Origin: Begonia masoniana
Lineage: Eukaryota; Streptophyta; Magnoliopsida; Cucurbitales; Begoniaceae
Direction: 5' to 3'
Length of the DNA: 64,000 bases
Assembly: GCA_022432975.1 (NCBI GenBank)
Contig: CM039508.1
Span: 42,348,646-42,412,645 of the forward strand
Part shown: positions 43,473 through 53,961 of the stretch, piece by piece
Numbering within the stretch: the stretch's first letter is position 1
How the letters are laid out: every line of letters starts with the position of its first letter
The notes under the pieces: model-generated
Databases searched by the model: none
The model's input: only the letters and a program-made list of their open reading frames with translations
Told to the model about the DNA's origin: nothing
Program-made: the position numbers and the translations under genes

Positions 43473-44522
43473 CTAGGCGTCGCTCTTCTCTAATGCAGGG
43501 CAGTCTTTGGCTATATGTCCAGGTTTATTACAATTGAAGCACCAGGTTACCCTTGGCTTTGGACAATCCCTGAAAAGGTGGCCAGATTCGAAGCAGTTGA
43601 AACATTTACCTTCATATTGACCACACTCCCCATGATGAGCTTTTATACATTTAGGACATGGCAAGTATTTTCCCCGTGTTGATTGTGGCTTCTTTCCTCC
43701 CCGCTGGTCATTTAAATTTTCACCCAGTCTTTTATTTCCTAAAGATTGTGAAGAAGACCCATCACCGCTCATCTGAGTTGTAATCTCCTTGAACATTCTT
43801 TTCGGGGTCTCAGAAGATCTAGTTAATTTCTCAGCAGCTTCCTCAACCTCTAATGCCTTCGCAACCACTTCAGTAAATGATATTCCCGAAATCCCGAAGG
43901 TCTTCACCAACATATAAATTTTGGGCTTCAAGCCCTGCACGAACTGAAAGATCTTATCTTCTTCCCGACTGACCATGTGGCTGGCAAACCTAGACAACAG
44001 TTCAAATTGTTGAATATAATCTCCCACTGATCTCGTTTGCTTAAGTGCCATAAATTCCATCCTCTTTGCAGCCTGGGCCGTTTGGTTGTAGTATTTGTCA
44101 AAGAACATGTCTTTAAAGTCTTGCCAGGTTAAGCCCTGAGGACCGATGGTACCCTCCACCGACTCTCACCAACTTTGAGCATTATTGGTCAGATGAAAGT
44201 AGCACACTTCACTTTGTTTACTTCTTCAACCTCGGCAACTTTAAACATATTCTCTATGGTATGAATCTACCTATCTGCAGCTGTGGGATCTGTTAATCGG
44301 CCTTCCAATGCTGGAGGGTTCAGTCTTCGAAATCTATCCCCACTAGAACCGGCCCCAATACTACCCTTGTCCTCCCTGCCCGATCAAAGATCCAAACAAC
44401 TCTGCTTGCTTTGTAACCAAGTCAGCAAGCTGCTTGACTGCCTCTTCAAGCAGATTTCTAGGTGGTTCGGGCTCGTTTCGGGGTCGACCTGGTAATCTGG
44501 GGTTCTGCATCTTAAATTAATC
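43473..44522 (-). pseudogene. Element B gag
   Basis: The open part, 44,159-43,473 (228 residues), contains WQDFKDMFFDKYYNQ, EFMALKQTRSVGDYIQQFE, FVQGLKPKIY and an AEKL helix, then a CPKC/GEC cluster and two CCHC knuckles, CFNCFESGHLFRDC (186-199) and CFNCNKPGHIAKDC (207-220). It ends at its own stop, ALEKSDA. Upstream to 44,505 further frames read MQNPRLPGRPRNEPEPPRNL, RFRRLNPPALEGRL and HTIENMFKVAEVEEVNKVKC, showing a nearly complete gag with a few frameshifts and a TAG where W is expected. Gag would supply the particle for B and perhaps for C. Confidence 0.88.
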
Positions 44523-44587
44523 CTGTAGACAAAATTTAAAATAAGCTAACTTAGATACAAAACTAACTAGAGAACAGAATTACTTAC
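44523..44587 (-). other. Probable intron in element B leader
   Basis: On the minus strand GTAAGTAATTC (donor, 44,587) follows ATGCC...TTCACCGACT, and TTTTGTCTACAG (acceptor, ending 44,523) precedes the gag ATG at about 44,505. Both sites fit plant consensus and the 65-nt spacing is near the plant minimum. Element C keeps the same upstream sequence and donor (48,350), which suggests that the site matters. Confidence 0.5.
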
Positions 44588-44655
44588 AGTCGGTGAAGTA
44601 CGTTGCAGGACGGTCGGCATTGTCGGGTAATTCTTTGAACGATTCGACTACTAAA

Positions 44656-44667
44656 GCTCTGATACCA
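44656..44667 (-). promoter_or_regulatory. Element B primer binding site
   Basis: Minus-strand TGGTATCAGAGC, three bases from the LTR end, complementary to initiator-Met tRNA. Confidence 0.88.
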
Positions 44668-44670
44668 ACT

Positions 44671-47163
44671 TGTAACGCCCCCAAACCCGCTCTGACTCGG
44701 TGCGCTACTTTGCTAACCAATCTCACGTTTAAAACGTAATTTAAAATAATTTTCGTAAAACTTTCGACTGAATTTTGGATTTTTCGAACCCTCGAAAAAT
44801 ATTGTAAAACGTTCCCAAAATACGTTTAAAATGCCTTGGAAAATGTCGGGTTAAAATAATTTGGAAATAGGAAAATTTAAATTTTTTTTTTTGTGGCGAT
44901 CGATCGCCATACGTTCTGTTTTTTTTTTTTTCAGCCCAAGAACGCACAAAACATCAAATTTGACTTTTCTCCACTTTTCCTCATTTTTCTCAAACTAAAA
45001 CACCTCCAAAAATCCCAAAATTTTTACCACACCATCCCAACACCCTTGACTCGACGTCCCGTAAAAATCTTGGAAAACTGACTTAAAACGACTAACAAAA
45101 AAAATAGAGAATTTAAACACGAAGTTATTTATTTAAAAACAAAAAACCGACAATATAACGGCTAAAAGTTTATAATCCAAAATCCTGAAAAACAAACACA
45201 TTTAAAACAAAATTTCAAACCCAATTCACACCATTATAAATCCACAACTATTTACACCAAACAACTTTCACCAAATCAACCACCAACTCTCACAACCTCA
45301 ACTACCAACCAAAATCTCACAAAACCGATCAACGACATCAAATTCTAAACAAACCAACAACTATCAATTCTAACCCAAACTAACTACAATCTCAAAATCT
45401 CCAATACAAACCACACCCCGAGAACTGGGTCGAAGCGCCCCGACAAATGACCTGCACCGGTGAGCTCCGTGGATCTCCGACTGCTCCTAGTCCTGATCCT
45501 CACTATCGAGCTCACCTGAGAATGCTCCGTCACCTGCACCACAGAACACAAACACACACGTAAGCTTACGCTTAGCAAGTAGGGATAACAAATGCAACTA
45601 AACAAAATGCAACTTCTACACTCTCGACTGGTTTCAATTACATTATCCTTTTATTAATCTATACCCGTGCATCTCTCATAGAGACCCTCCTGAGGTGCTC
45701 CACGAGCACTACTCCTGGCGAAGCAGCTCTATTCAATATCACGGCTCCTTATAGAGATCCTTCCGAGGTGCTCCATGAGCATTACTCACCAGCAAGGCAG
45801 CCCTACTTGGTATCACTATCACAACACAACTCTTGTAGAGACCCTCCCGAGGTGCTCCACGAGCACTACTCCCCGGCGAGGCAACTTTACTTGCTAACAC
45901 TGCCTAGTGCAATGCATCCCTTGCAGGGACCCTCCCGAGGTGCTCCACGAGCACTACTCCCCGGCGAAGCAACCCTACTCGGGATCACGATGCATTCCTC
46001 ACTACCTCTTTACATTTAATACTCACACTTCAAACACATGCTCACAACTCAATTCTCGTGGCTCTAACTATAATGCAGGTCAACCAATGCACAACATCAA
46101 ATAAAACACAACAATCAAACAACAACAAAACAAACATTCCTACCATTCAGTGGTGTAGGCCCGAAGGCAACAAAACACACAATCCTCTACTTACCTGACT
46201 GCTCGGCTTTCAATTGTTCACTTCGTCCAATAATTCACTCGCTCGATCACCTAAAATAACGAAAACTCAACTTAATAAGTCATCCAATAAACTCTAAAGG
46301 ATTCTTAAACCTAAAACTAACCAACACCTAAACACATTTCACTCTCAAAACACAAAACCCGATTTTTACACAATTTTGACCGTCCAACTTCAAACGGTCA
46401 TAACTTCTTCGTTTTTCAACAGATTTCGACGCACCACCCCAGTTCGGAAACCTCTACACGTCTACTATCCATTGAAATACTCAAATCAACCAAACAAACA
46501 CATTAGCCAACCCGTACTTCAGAGGACAAAATCAGGTACACTTTTGCATAAAAACCGGTTTTGTGTAAATCAATTCCAATCCATAATCTAACCACTCAAT
46601 TAACTTAAACTAACATATCCAAGGCTTTAATCATCAAAAGAGGAAGAAAAATAACCAAGGGAGTGTAAAATTCGGAATCTCCAAATTAGGGTTTTCAAAA
46701 CCTCATTAAACTCACTTAAAACTCACTAAAAACACTCACAAACTTCATCCAAAGTTATAAAAACCAAAACCCATAAAGCTTTACCTTAAAATGCCTTGAG
46801 AAATTGAAGAAAATAGAGGGAGAGGCGTCGGCTATGGAGGAAGGGCTAACGTGAGAAAATGAAGGAGAAAGAAGGAAGAATTGCCATTTAAACCAAACTT
46901 TCCTTTCACTTTTAATTTTCCTCCTCCAAAGTGTTTAAAATTGCAAAACCACCCTCCCCCCTTTCTCTTTTAATTCCAACGCCAAACACTCATTAAACCA
47001 CCACTTTTCATTAACGTTTTCCAAGTTTTTATTTCCTAACTTACAAATTTCCTATTGGCTGTTGACTTTTCAACTCTCTTTATGTTGATTTGTCAATTTC
47101 ATTTTGTTTTCTCTTCTCATCCATTACACTTCAATGCATAACATCAAACTTGTATAATTTAAA
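44671..47163 (-). repeat. Element B 5' LTR (right), first part
   Basis: Starts TGTAACGCCC and is interrupted at 47,163 by element C. The last 62 bp continue at 52,086-52,147. It carries one GGCGATCGATCGCC palindrome (44,895-44,908) and four hairpin repeats at 45,680-45,990, each with GTGCTC-CAC-GAGCAC (the first at 45,695-45,709; the second has GTGCTC-CAT-GAGCAT). Total length is about 2,555 bp. Confidence 0.9.
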
Positions 47164-47489
47164 TGTAACACCCGGGAAATTCTTACAACGCGCGTAGCCA
47201 TAGATAGGTTATGTTAAGTAGTAAATTAGAATGAAAATGTGGAAGAGGAATTTGAGAGAAAATAAAATGATAAGGTAATTGTTTAATAAATAGTTGTTTT
47301 AATTAATTTAAAAGAAAAGTGAATAAATTTGGTGAAACTAATTGATTAATTAATTGGTGTTCGGATATTCTAAATGGGGAACTTAAGCTGGGTACGGGGT
47401 GAAGGTCAATTTACAAAAATTTATAATTTAAGGACGAGATTTAACGGAATTTTTGGAAGGGCAAAAGGGTAATGTAATTGTATTTAATG

Positions 47490-47561
<72 letters not shown>

Positions 47562-48266
47562 TAAAAAATAATAAAACAAACGACAGAATGGTTTTCAAAC
47601 CATTCTGTCGTTCGAGTCGTGCGAGGGGCAAGGGAGAGACGGGGGAGAGACGAGGGACGAGGGACGAGGGACGAGCGACGAGCGACGATCGGCGACGGGT
47701 TCACCGTCGATTTCTGAGGTTTTTCGGTGCAGGCAATTGTCGGGGCGTCTTGACCATGGTCTTCGGAAAGACGTGGGTAGTGAACATGTATAATTTACAT
47801 TTATTTTGGTGGTTTGTAGAGTTGTCTTTTTGGTTGATGTTGTTTTTAGAGTTATTGCATAGCTAATTGTATTTGGTGTATATAGTCATAGTCAAGGGTG
47901 ATGTGTCTCCCTGTACTGTGGACTTTCTTTATTTAAGGATGTTAGTATTTTAGTTTCCCTCTTTACTGCTATTTGGTGATTTCGTATGCTGGATTGGTTG
48001 GGATTGGATTGTATGCAGGTATTTAGCATTTTGGAGGCGCCACTTTCAGGCGTTACTTCGCCGAAATTTTTGGGAAGGATGCCGTGGTGCTTAAAGGTTA
48101 GAATTAAGGAAAATTAGTGAGTCTAGACAGCTAGGTATGACTTAAAAGAGTTTTAGGAGATTTAGTTTTAAATCCTGCGGTGTCAATTTTATTTTAAATG
48201 AGGTTTTAACGTGGAATTGATTAGCAAAGTGGCGCACCGAGCCAGGGTGGGTTCGGGGGCGTTACA
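47164..48266 (+). repeat. Element C 5' LTR
   Basis: 1,103 bp. It contains (TTA)n at 47,493-47,561 followed by a perfect 16-bp hairpin (47,579-47,612) and short gggacgag repeats (about 47,640-47,690). It differs from the 3' LTR mainly by a longer (TTA)n, extra gggacgag copies and scattered substitutions. Confidence 0.9.
47579..47612. repeat. Perfect 16-bp hairpin in element C LTR
   Basis: AACGACAGAATGGTTT, loop TC, then its exact complement. The copy in the 3' LTR (51,406-51,439) has a single mismatch. Confidence 0.85.
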
Positions 48267-48269
48267 AGA

Positions 48270-48281
48270 TGGTATCAGAGC
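48270..48281 (+). promoter_or_regulatory. Element C primer binding site
   Basis: TGGTATCAGAGC three bases after the 5' LTR end. Confidence 0.9.
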
Positions 48282-51023
48282 ATAAATGGTCAAGTCGTTT
48301 AAAGGATTACCCGACAATGCCGGCCGCCATGCAACATGCTTCACCGACTGTAAGTATTTCTTTAATTTTAGATAGTTTATCTTTAAGATTAGATTGTTTA
48401 ACCCCTGTTTGTTTTGGAACTGTAATAGATTAGAACATTCCGAGAGTACCAAGACAACTTTGGTGGATCCCTTAAGCTAATTCATAGACATGTGTGTTGA
48501 CATAGTGTACTGATAGTTCGAATAGCTAGGAATTTATTGGAAGTGCGAAATTAACAAAGTAACATTAGATAGAAGTAGGATTGAGCATAGATAGATTAGA
48601 GAATCTTAGGATGGGACTTAACCTTATGAGAAAAGAGGTATGATCTACCCGAATTAAGTGTTAATGTTAGCCTGAGTATAAGTGATAGTCGTTAGAAAAA
48701 GTGTGAGTTGTGTCCTAGTATTAAATGGGTGGGTGAGGACACAGTGGGTTGAATGCAGGATGAGATAAACCTTAGAATGAGAAATTGTAATGATGATACA
48801 CATAGATAGACTTGGGGCATAGTTAGTAAATCCTTGGGAGCACTAGGACGTACTAGGATACGATGAACCGAGTAGAAGTTTGAAAATTTATTGGGAGACA
48901 CCTTAGACCTTCGTCATGGCATTAATATGTTTATGAATTGTTAAGGGGATTTTGAGAATTTGAGATACTAATTGGTATTCGGTGAGAGGAAGATTCTAAT
49001 AAACTTTATGCAAGAAAAACCAAGAGGGGAGCCTAGCCTAAGTTAAGTGGAGTTAACAATGATAGGGACTAAGAGGTATAGTTAGTTAGTATGACCCAAA
49101 CTAGAGTCATAGAAAGGTGAAATGCTCGAGAGTAGAATTATGGAGAGTATGAGTCAAGTCGTGAATGTGGCAATGAGGAGTAGTTGTGGAGTGAATGATG
49201 AGCCATAGAAAGGTACTCAATTTCGGGGATTAAAAGTTAGAGATTTCCTTAGAGCTAGGAAACCAATAAATATTGAGGTATTAAAGGATCAAAGAAGATG
49301 CTAGGTGATATTCATTATGAAAAATGGTTGGACCTTAGGGTATAGGTACTATCTTAAGGGATTACTCATTCGAGGGTGAACGTGAATGCGTAAAAGTTTT
49401 CAACCGGCATTGTATAGGAGAATTTAGGCGTGACTAGAAGGAGTGGACGTGCTGTGTTTTGGTGTTATTCGACCTAGGATTTGGGAGCCGAAAGTATATA
49501 GGTTTGGAATAATTTGGAATAACTTCGAAACTTAGATGTCTTGAGTAGGTAGAGAAAAGTCTAACTTCGAGGGTTCGACTCGTATGTAACGAAGTCGAAA
49601 CTACTGATGTGGTAAATAGATTAGGCAAGAGTTGATAAGCCTAAGAGTTAGCGAACTTAAGCGTGAGATATGAATATGAACTCGAGTATTAGTAGAGGTT
49701 GGGAAATGTAAGCTAGAAGAACGATGAAATTAAAATTCTAGATTCGAGACGGACATATGAGAGATATTAGTTAACTAAGAGAGAGAATTAGGATATGAGA
49801 GTTAGCTATCTTATGAAGTTGAAGAACTTAGAGGGAACTTAGAGGATATTGAGAATTAAAGTGTAAAAGTTTGAAAGTATAGGTGATGAGTGATTAAGCG
49901 AAAGTTACTAAAATGTAGAAGAGTACATAGTTATGAAAGTTAGACTAAGTTATGCGTTTGAGCTTTGTTAGTGGGTGAAGAGTGAGAAGTGAGGTAAGTG
50001 AGGAGATTAGTAAATTCTAATGGAGGATATTGGATAGGAAGGACACGGAGATTATATGATGGAATTTAGAATAGGGTTAATTCAGGAGAAGCATGAGAGT
50101 TTTAATTTGAAATTTTGGGGATATTGATTTTTTTGGGAGTGTGTAGTTATGACTGGAATAGAAGTGAGATAAATTTAGTATAGTGAAGGATGTTAGTCGA
50201 GGTAACAAGGTGGAGGATGAGATAGTAACTTAGAAGGGAAGTTTGAACTGAAAACTTAGGGTACAAAGTTTATTCACTAAGTTTTTTTTAGTGTTATGTA
50301 GTTGAGGAAGGTTGAGAGTTGAAATTAAAGTGGTGGTACACCGTTTAGAATATTGGGTGAATAGTGAGAACGAATTAGTTTAGACTTAAGAATTTGAAAG
50401 TGTTTGGTGATGACTATAGTCAAAGTTGGACAAATCGTACACCAATTCATTTTATACTTTGAAGGAATAGGGGGTAGATTGATTTAGATAGTGAGAGTTT
50501 GGAGTACGTAGATGAAGTTAGAATGATAAATGAGGTGTCGTGATGGTTTGAGGTAATTAGATGAGAAATGATGTAACAATATGGTAACATAGAGGGAATT
50601 TAAAATTTGAGGTTTAGAGTAAGATATATATATTGTTGAGTTCTTGATGTTACAAGCATTGGGGTAGCTTTGGAAATTTGAGGTTGTAATGTAAGGTTTG
50701 ATGAACATTAGATTAGAAAATTAAGTGACTAAGTGAACTGAGCATGAGGAAAAGCTAGAGTTGAGAGCCAAGTTGGAGAGATTAATAGTCTAAGTGATGA
50801 ATGCTCAAATTAAAGTCTACGGATATATGAGTAGGTGAGCTATGGAGGGCATAGCTAGGCAATTTAAAACTTTGGAGATGTAAAGAATTTTCAGTGTTTG
50901 ATAGATGACTAAGATTGTAGTATAGTCTAGATTTCAGTGGCAAATCAAAAGTTATGGAGGGTAGATTAGAATAAGTTAGTGAAGAATATTAAGGCACGTC
51001 AAATTTTGAGGACAAAATTTTTG
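48282..51023 (+). other. Element C non-coding internal region
   Basis: The first 80 or so bases parallel element B's leader (aaggattacccgacaatgcc, then atgcttcaccgactgtaagt), including a potential ATG and the splice donor at 48,350. The rest is purine-rich on the plus strand (many gag/tag/gaa words) with stops in all frames; the longest open frames are under 90 codons and match nothing. It has the look of gag-pol sequence decayed past recognition, or of filler, as in large retrotransposon derivatives. Confidence 0.75.
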
Positions 51024-51037
51024 TAAGGAGGGTGGAT
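51024..51037 (+). promoter_or_regulatory. Element C polypurine tract
   Basis: taaggagggtggat directly before the 3' LTR, preceded by aaattttgaggacaaaatt. Confidence 0.8.
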
Positions 51038-52085
51038 TGTAACACCCGGAAAATTCTTACAACGCGCGTAGCCTTAGATAGGTTATGTTAAGTAGTAAAT
51101 TAGAATGAAAATGTGGAAGAGGAATTTGAGAGAAAATAAAATGATAAGGTAATTGTTTAATAAATAGTTGTTTTAATTAATTTAAAAGAAAAGTGAATAA
51201 ATTTGGTTAAACTAATTGATTAATTAATTGGTGTTCTGATATTCTAAATGGAGAACTTAAGCTGGGTACGGGGTGAAGGTCAATTTACGAAAATTTATAA
51301 TTTAAGGACGAGATTTAACGGAATTTTTGGAAGGGCAAAAGCGTAATGTAATTGTATTTAATGTTATTATTATTATTATTATTATTAAAAAATAATAATA
51401 AAACAAACGACAGAATAGTTTTCAAACCATTCTGTCGTTCGAGTCATGCGAGGGGCAGGGGAGAGACGGGGGAGAGACGAGGGACGAGCGACGATCGGCG
51501 ACGGGTTCACCGCCGATTTCTAAGGTTTTCCGGTGCAAGCAATTGTCGGGGCGTCTTGACCATGGTCTTCGGAAAGACATGGGTGGAACAGTATTTTTGG
51601 GGTCATGTATAATTTACATTTATTTTGGTGGTTTGTAGAGTTGTCTTTTTGGTTGATGTTGTTTTTAGAGTTATTGCATAGCTAATTGTATTTGGTGTAT
51701 ATAGTCATAGTTAAGGGTGATGTGTCGCCCTGTACTGTGGACTTTCTTTATTTAAGGATGTTAGTATTTTAGTTTCCCTCTTTACTGCTATTTGGTGATT
51801 TCGTATGCTGGATTGGTTGGGATTGGATTGTATGCAGGTATTTAGCATTTTGGAGGCGCCACTTTCAGGCGTTACTTTGCCAAAATTTTCGGGAAGGATG
51901 CCGTGGTGCTTAAAGGTTAGGATTAAGGAAAATTAGTAAGTCTATGCAGTTCGGTATGACTTAAAAGTGTTTCGGGAGATTTAGTTTGAAATCCTACGGT
52001 GTCAATTTTATTTTAAATGAGGTTTTAACGTGGAATTGGTTAGCAAAGTGGCGCACCGAGCCAGGGTGGGTTCGGGGGCGTTACA
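51038..52085 (+). repeat. Element C 3' LTR
   Basis: 1,048 bp, pairs with 47,164-48,266. The (TTA)n is short here (about 8 units at 51,363-51,387). Confidence 0.9.
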
Positions 52086-52147
52086 TTAAATCTTATACTT
52101 AGCATAATCTAGGCTACTCACGTAATAGGAAATTTTCGGGTGTTACA
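52086..52147 (-). repeat. Element B 5' LTR (right), last part
   Basis: Sixty-two bases matching 42,548-42,608 of the left LTR, starting with the TTAAA duplication and ending gggtgttaca at 52,147. Confidence 0.9.
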
Positions 52148-52152
52148 TTAGC

Positions 52153-52248
52153 TGCTTGCGCCAGTTGCTCCATCATTTCCATCATTCAATCAAGTACCAC
52201 ATCCCTACCATTACAATTTCCATTTCCATTTCCTCTACGATTGGCCAT
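52153..52248 (-). pseudogene. Element A gag N-terminus
   Basis: From ATG at 52,248: MANRRGNGNGNCNGRDVVLD, a TGA stop, then MMEMMEQLAQAA. It joins exactly, through the TTAGC duplication, to NAAAQATT at 38,581, which shows that B landed inside the gag reading frame. Confidence 0.85.
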
Positions 52249-52432
52249 AGTCTACATCACGAAGACTTTAATTTAAGAAATCTATCTTTATATACTTGGA
52301 AATGTACTATAAAATTATCTAACATACTTTTATCAAAATATAACTTTTACTACAAACTTACTTGCTGATTGACAATCTTCCAGGTGCACATGAGCATACA
52401 GATCATTTTACAGAATCGTTTTAAAAACTTTG

Positions 52433-52444
52433 TCTCTGATACCA
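52433..52444 (-). promoter_or_regulatory. Element A primer binding site
   Basis: Minus-strand TGGTATCAGAGA, three bases from the 5' LTR. It differs from the initiator-Met tRNA complement only in the last base. Confidence 0.85.
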
Positions 52445-52447
52445 AAC

Positions 52448-53956
52448 TGTAACGCCCCGAATTTAAAATCTCCAATTTGATTTCCCCAATTTGAAACCCT
52501 AATTTCAGAACCCTAAAATTTTTCCCCAAATCATTTTATCAAATAAATTCAAGCGTTAAAACCCTAATTCTGTAGTATTTTTAAATTCTCTTTAAATAAA
52601 TACTAAACATTAATTGCGCGGAAGTTTAAAATAACATAATTAAATGAGTCATCATTGAAATAAAAATAGAATTAATAATTCATAAAACTTGTAAAATCCA
52701 ATAAAACTTATTCAAAGTTTTCATGAAATATCTTTGAAAATTTAACATACGAATTGACATCATTTCCTTTTAAAAACTTTTCATTTATCTGTATACTCAT
52801 TTTTCTCTGGAGGGTTCTCGATCATAGCCATTTCTTCCTCAGATAAAAATTCACTTACATCACAATTTACAAAACTGTGAGAAATAATCTCAGTAAGTGA
52901 GAATATGTGCAGTTGCAAAATATGTACTTTTACCGAATCCTGTTAACTATTACATACTGGTTGGAACTCAATCCTGAACCATCTTTTAAGACTTGGCCAT
53001 CATGGCTTCGTCATCTTTTACTTTTACTTTTATTTTTAGTTTTAACGTTGAAGCTCACCATCTCAATGTGGCTTTTACTATCACGTAATTGTCGTCAATT
53101 CCATCATTTTCATATACATGCAAATGTCCTACATCTTTTAAATTATTCTATAACAATGCCTAAATATGAGTGCTCACATATCAAATCGTGTAATAAAACA
53201 ATTATACGAAAATAATATATATTTATTGTGATGTAGAGCCGTAGCCAAAACATTGGAAAACTTGTACTTTCACTTACCTGGATTCCGAGCGAATAAGGTT
53301 ATTGGGATTTTCTGAAATTCCAAATAATTTCTTGCAGGGAAAAATCATAGATCGGTTCGGGCTGAAATTTGAGTCAGGGTCAAAATTCGGGTCGATTCGG
53401 GTCCAGGTCGGTTCGGATGAACAGTGCCGGTCGTGAACAGTGCACGGTTTGGTTTGGTTTTACTGTTCTGGTCTAGTTTGGTTCAGGCTGGAAAGAACCG
53501 GTTCGGTTCAAGCTGTTTAAAAATTGGTTCAGTTTTTTTAAAAAAAATAAAACCCTTCTTCTCTGTTCTTCTTCTTCTTCGCGAGGGAGAACAGAGAGCA
53601 GAGAGGGATTGAGAGGGGTGGTTTTCGGCCAAGGAAGCTTCGCGTCAGAGGTTCACCGACGGAGCTAAGTTGCGCAGAGAAAATTTTCGCTGAGGGGAAG
53701 GTTTTTCACTGAGAAGTTCAGCCGAGGTTGGGAATGGCGATTTCCGGCGAGGTAAGCTCCGATTTTAGGTGTGAGTTTCCCCCTTCCCGAGCTACCCAAT
53801 TTATAGGGTTAGAACTTCCAATTTTTCACGTTTCTCCCATTGTCGATAGTCAAATTTTGTCGGCCAATTTAGGGTTTGTCAAAATTTTTGGGCTGGAAGG
53901 AAGTTCTTCCTTCTTTTTATTCAAAATTGGTTGCTGCACGTTTTTGATGTGTTACA
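52448..53956 (-). repeat. Element A 5' LTR (right)
   Basis: 1,509 bp, pairs with 32,712-34,193 and differs by scattered substitutions and small indels. It ends GTGTTACA and is followed by GTTTA. Confidence 0.92.
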
Positions 53957-53961
53957 GTTTA

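Larger units (their letters stand above)
47164..52085 (+). mobile_element. Element C: non-coding LTR retrotransposon in element B LTR
   Basis: Perfect duplication TTAAA at 47,159-47,163 and 52,086-52,090. LTRs 47,164-48,266 and 51,038-52,085 begin TGTAACACCCG and end GGGGGCGTTACA. The 2,771-bp internal region has a primer binding site and polypurine tract but no domain in any frame. Both the LTR ends and the first 80 or so internal bases resemble element B, so C is inferred to be a non-autonomous member of the same group, mobilised by proteins supplied from relatives. Confidence 0.9.
38587..52147 (-). mobile_element. Element B: gag-only LTR retrotransposon inserted in element A gag
   Basis: Perfect duplication TTAGC at 38,582-38,586 and 52,148-52,152. 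Left LTR 38,587-42,608; right LTR 44,671-47,163 continued at 52,086-52,147 after element C. The internal region is only 2,062 bp (42,609-44,670) and encodes Gag with zinc knuckles but no protease, RT or integrase. This is the layout described for TR-GAG non-autonomous elements, which need enzymes from a partner. Minus orientation is shown by the primer binding site at its right and polypurine tract at its left. Confidence 0.88.
32712..53956 (-). mobile_element. Element A: Ty3/gypsy chromovirus with nested insertions
   Basis: LTRs at 32,712-34,193 and 52,448-53,956 begin TGTAAC and end AACA/TTACA on the plus strand. A perfect duplication GTTTA lies at 32,707-32,711 and 53,957-53,961. Reading the minus strand from the right: LTR, primer binding site, gag start, (element B), rest of gag, zinc knuckle, protease, RT, RNase H, integrase, chromodomain-like tail, polypurine tract, LTR. 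Domain order and tail sequence place it in Ty3/gypsy chromoviruses, close to the Tekay/Del type by my reading. Several stops and frameshifts disable it. Confidence 0.92.

Noticed and set aside
47428..47866. Isoleucine-repeat frames
   Set aside because: Translations of the (TTA)n microsatellite in element C LTR.
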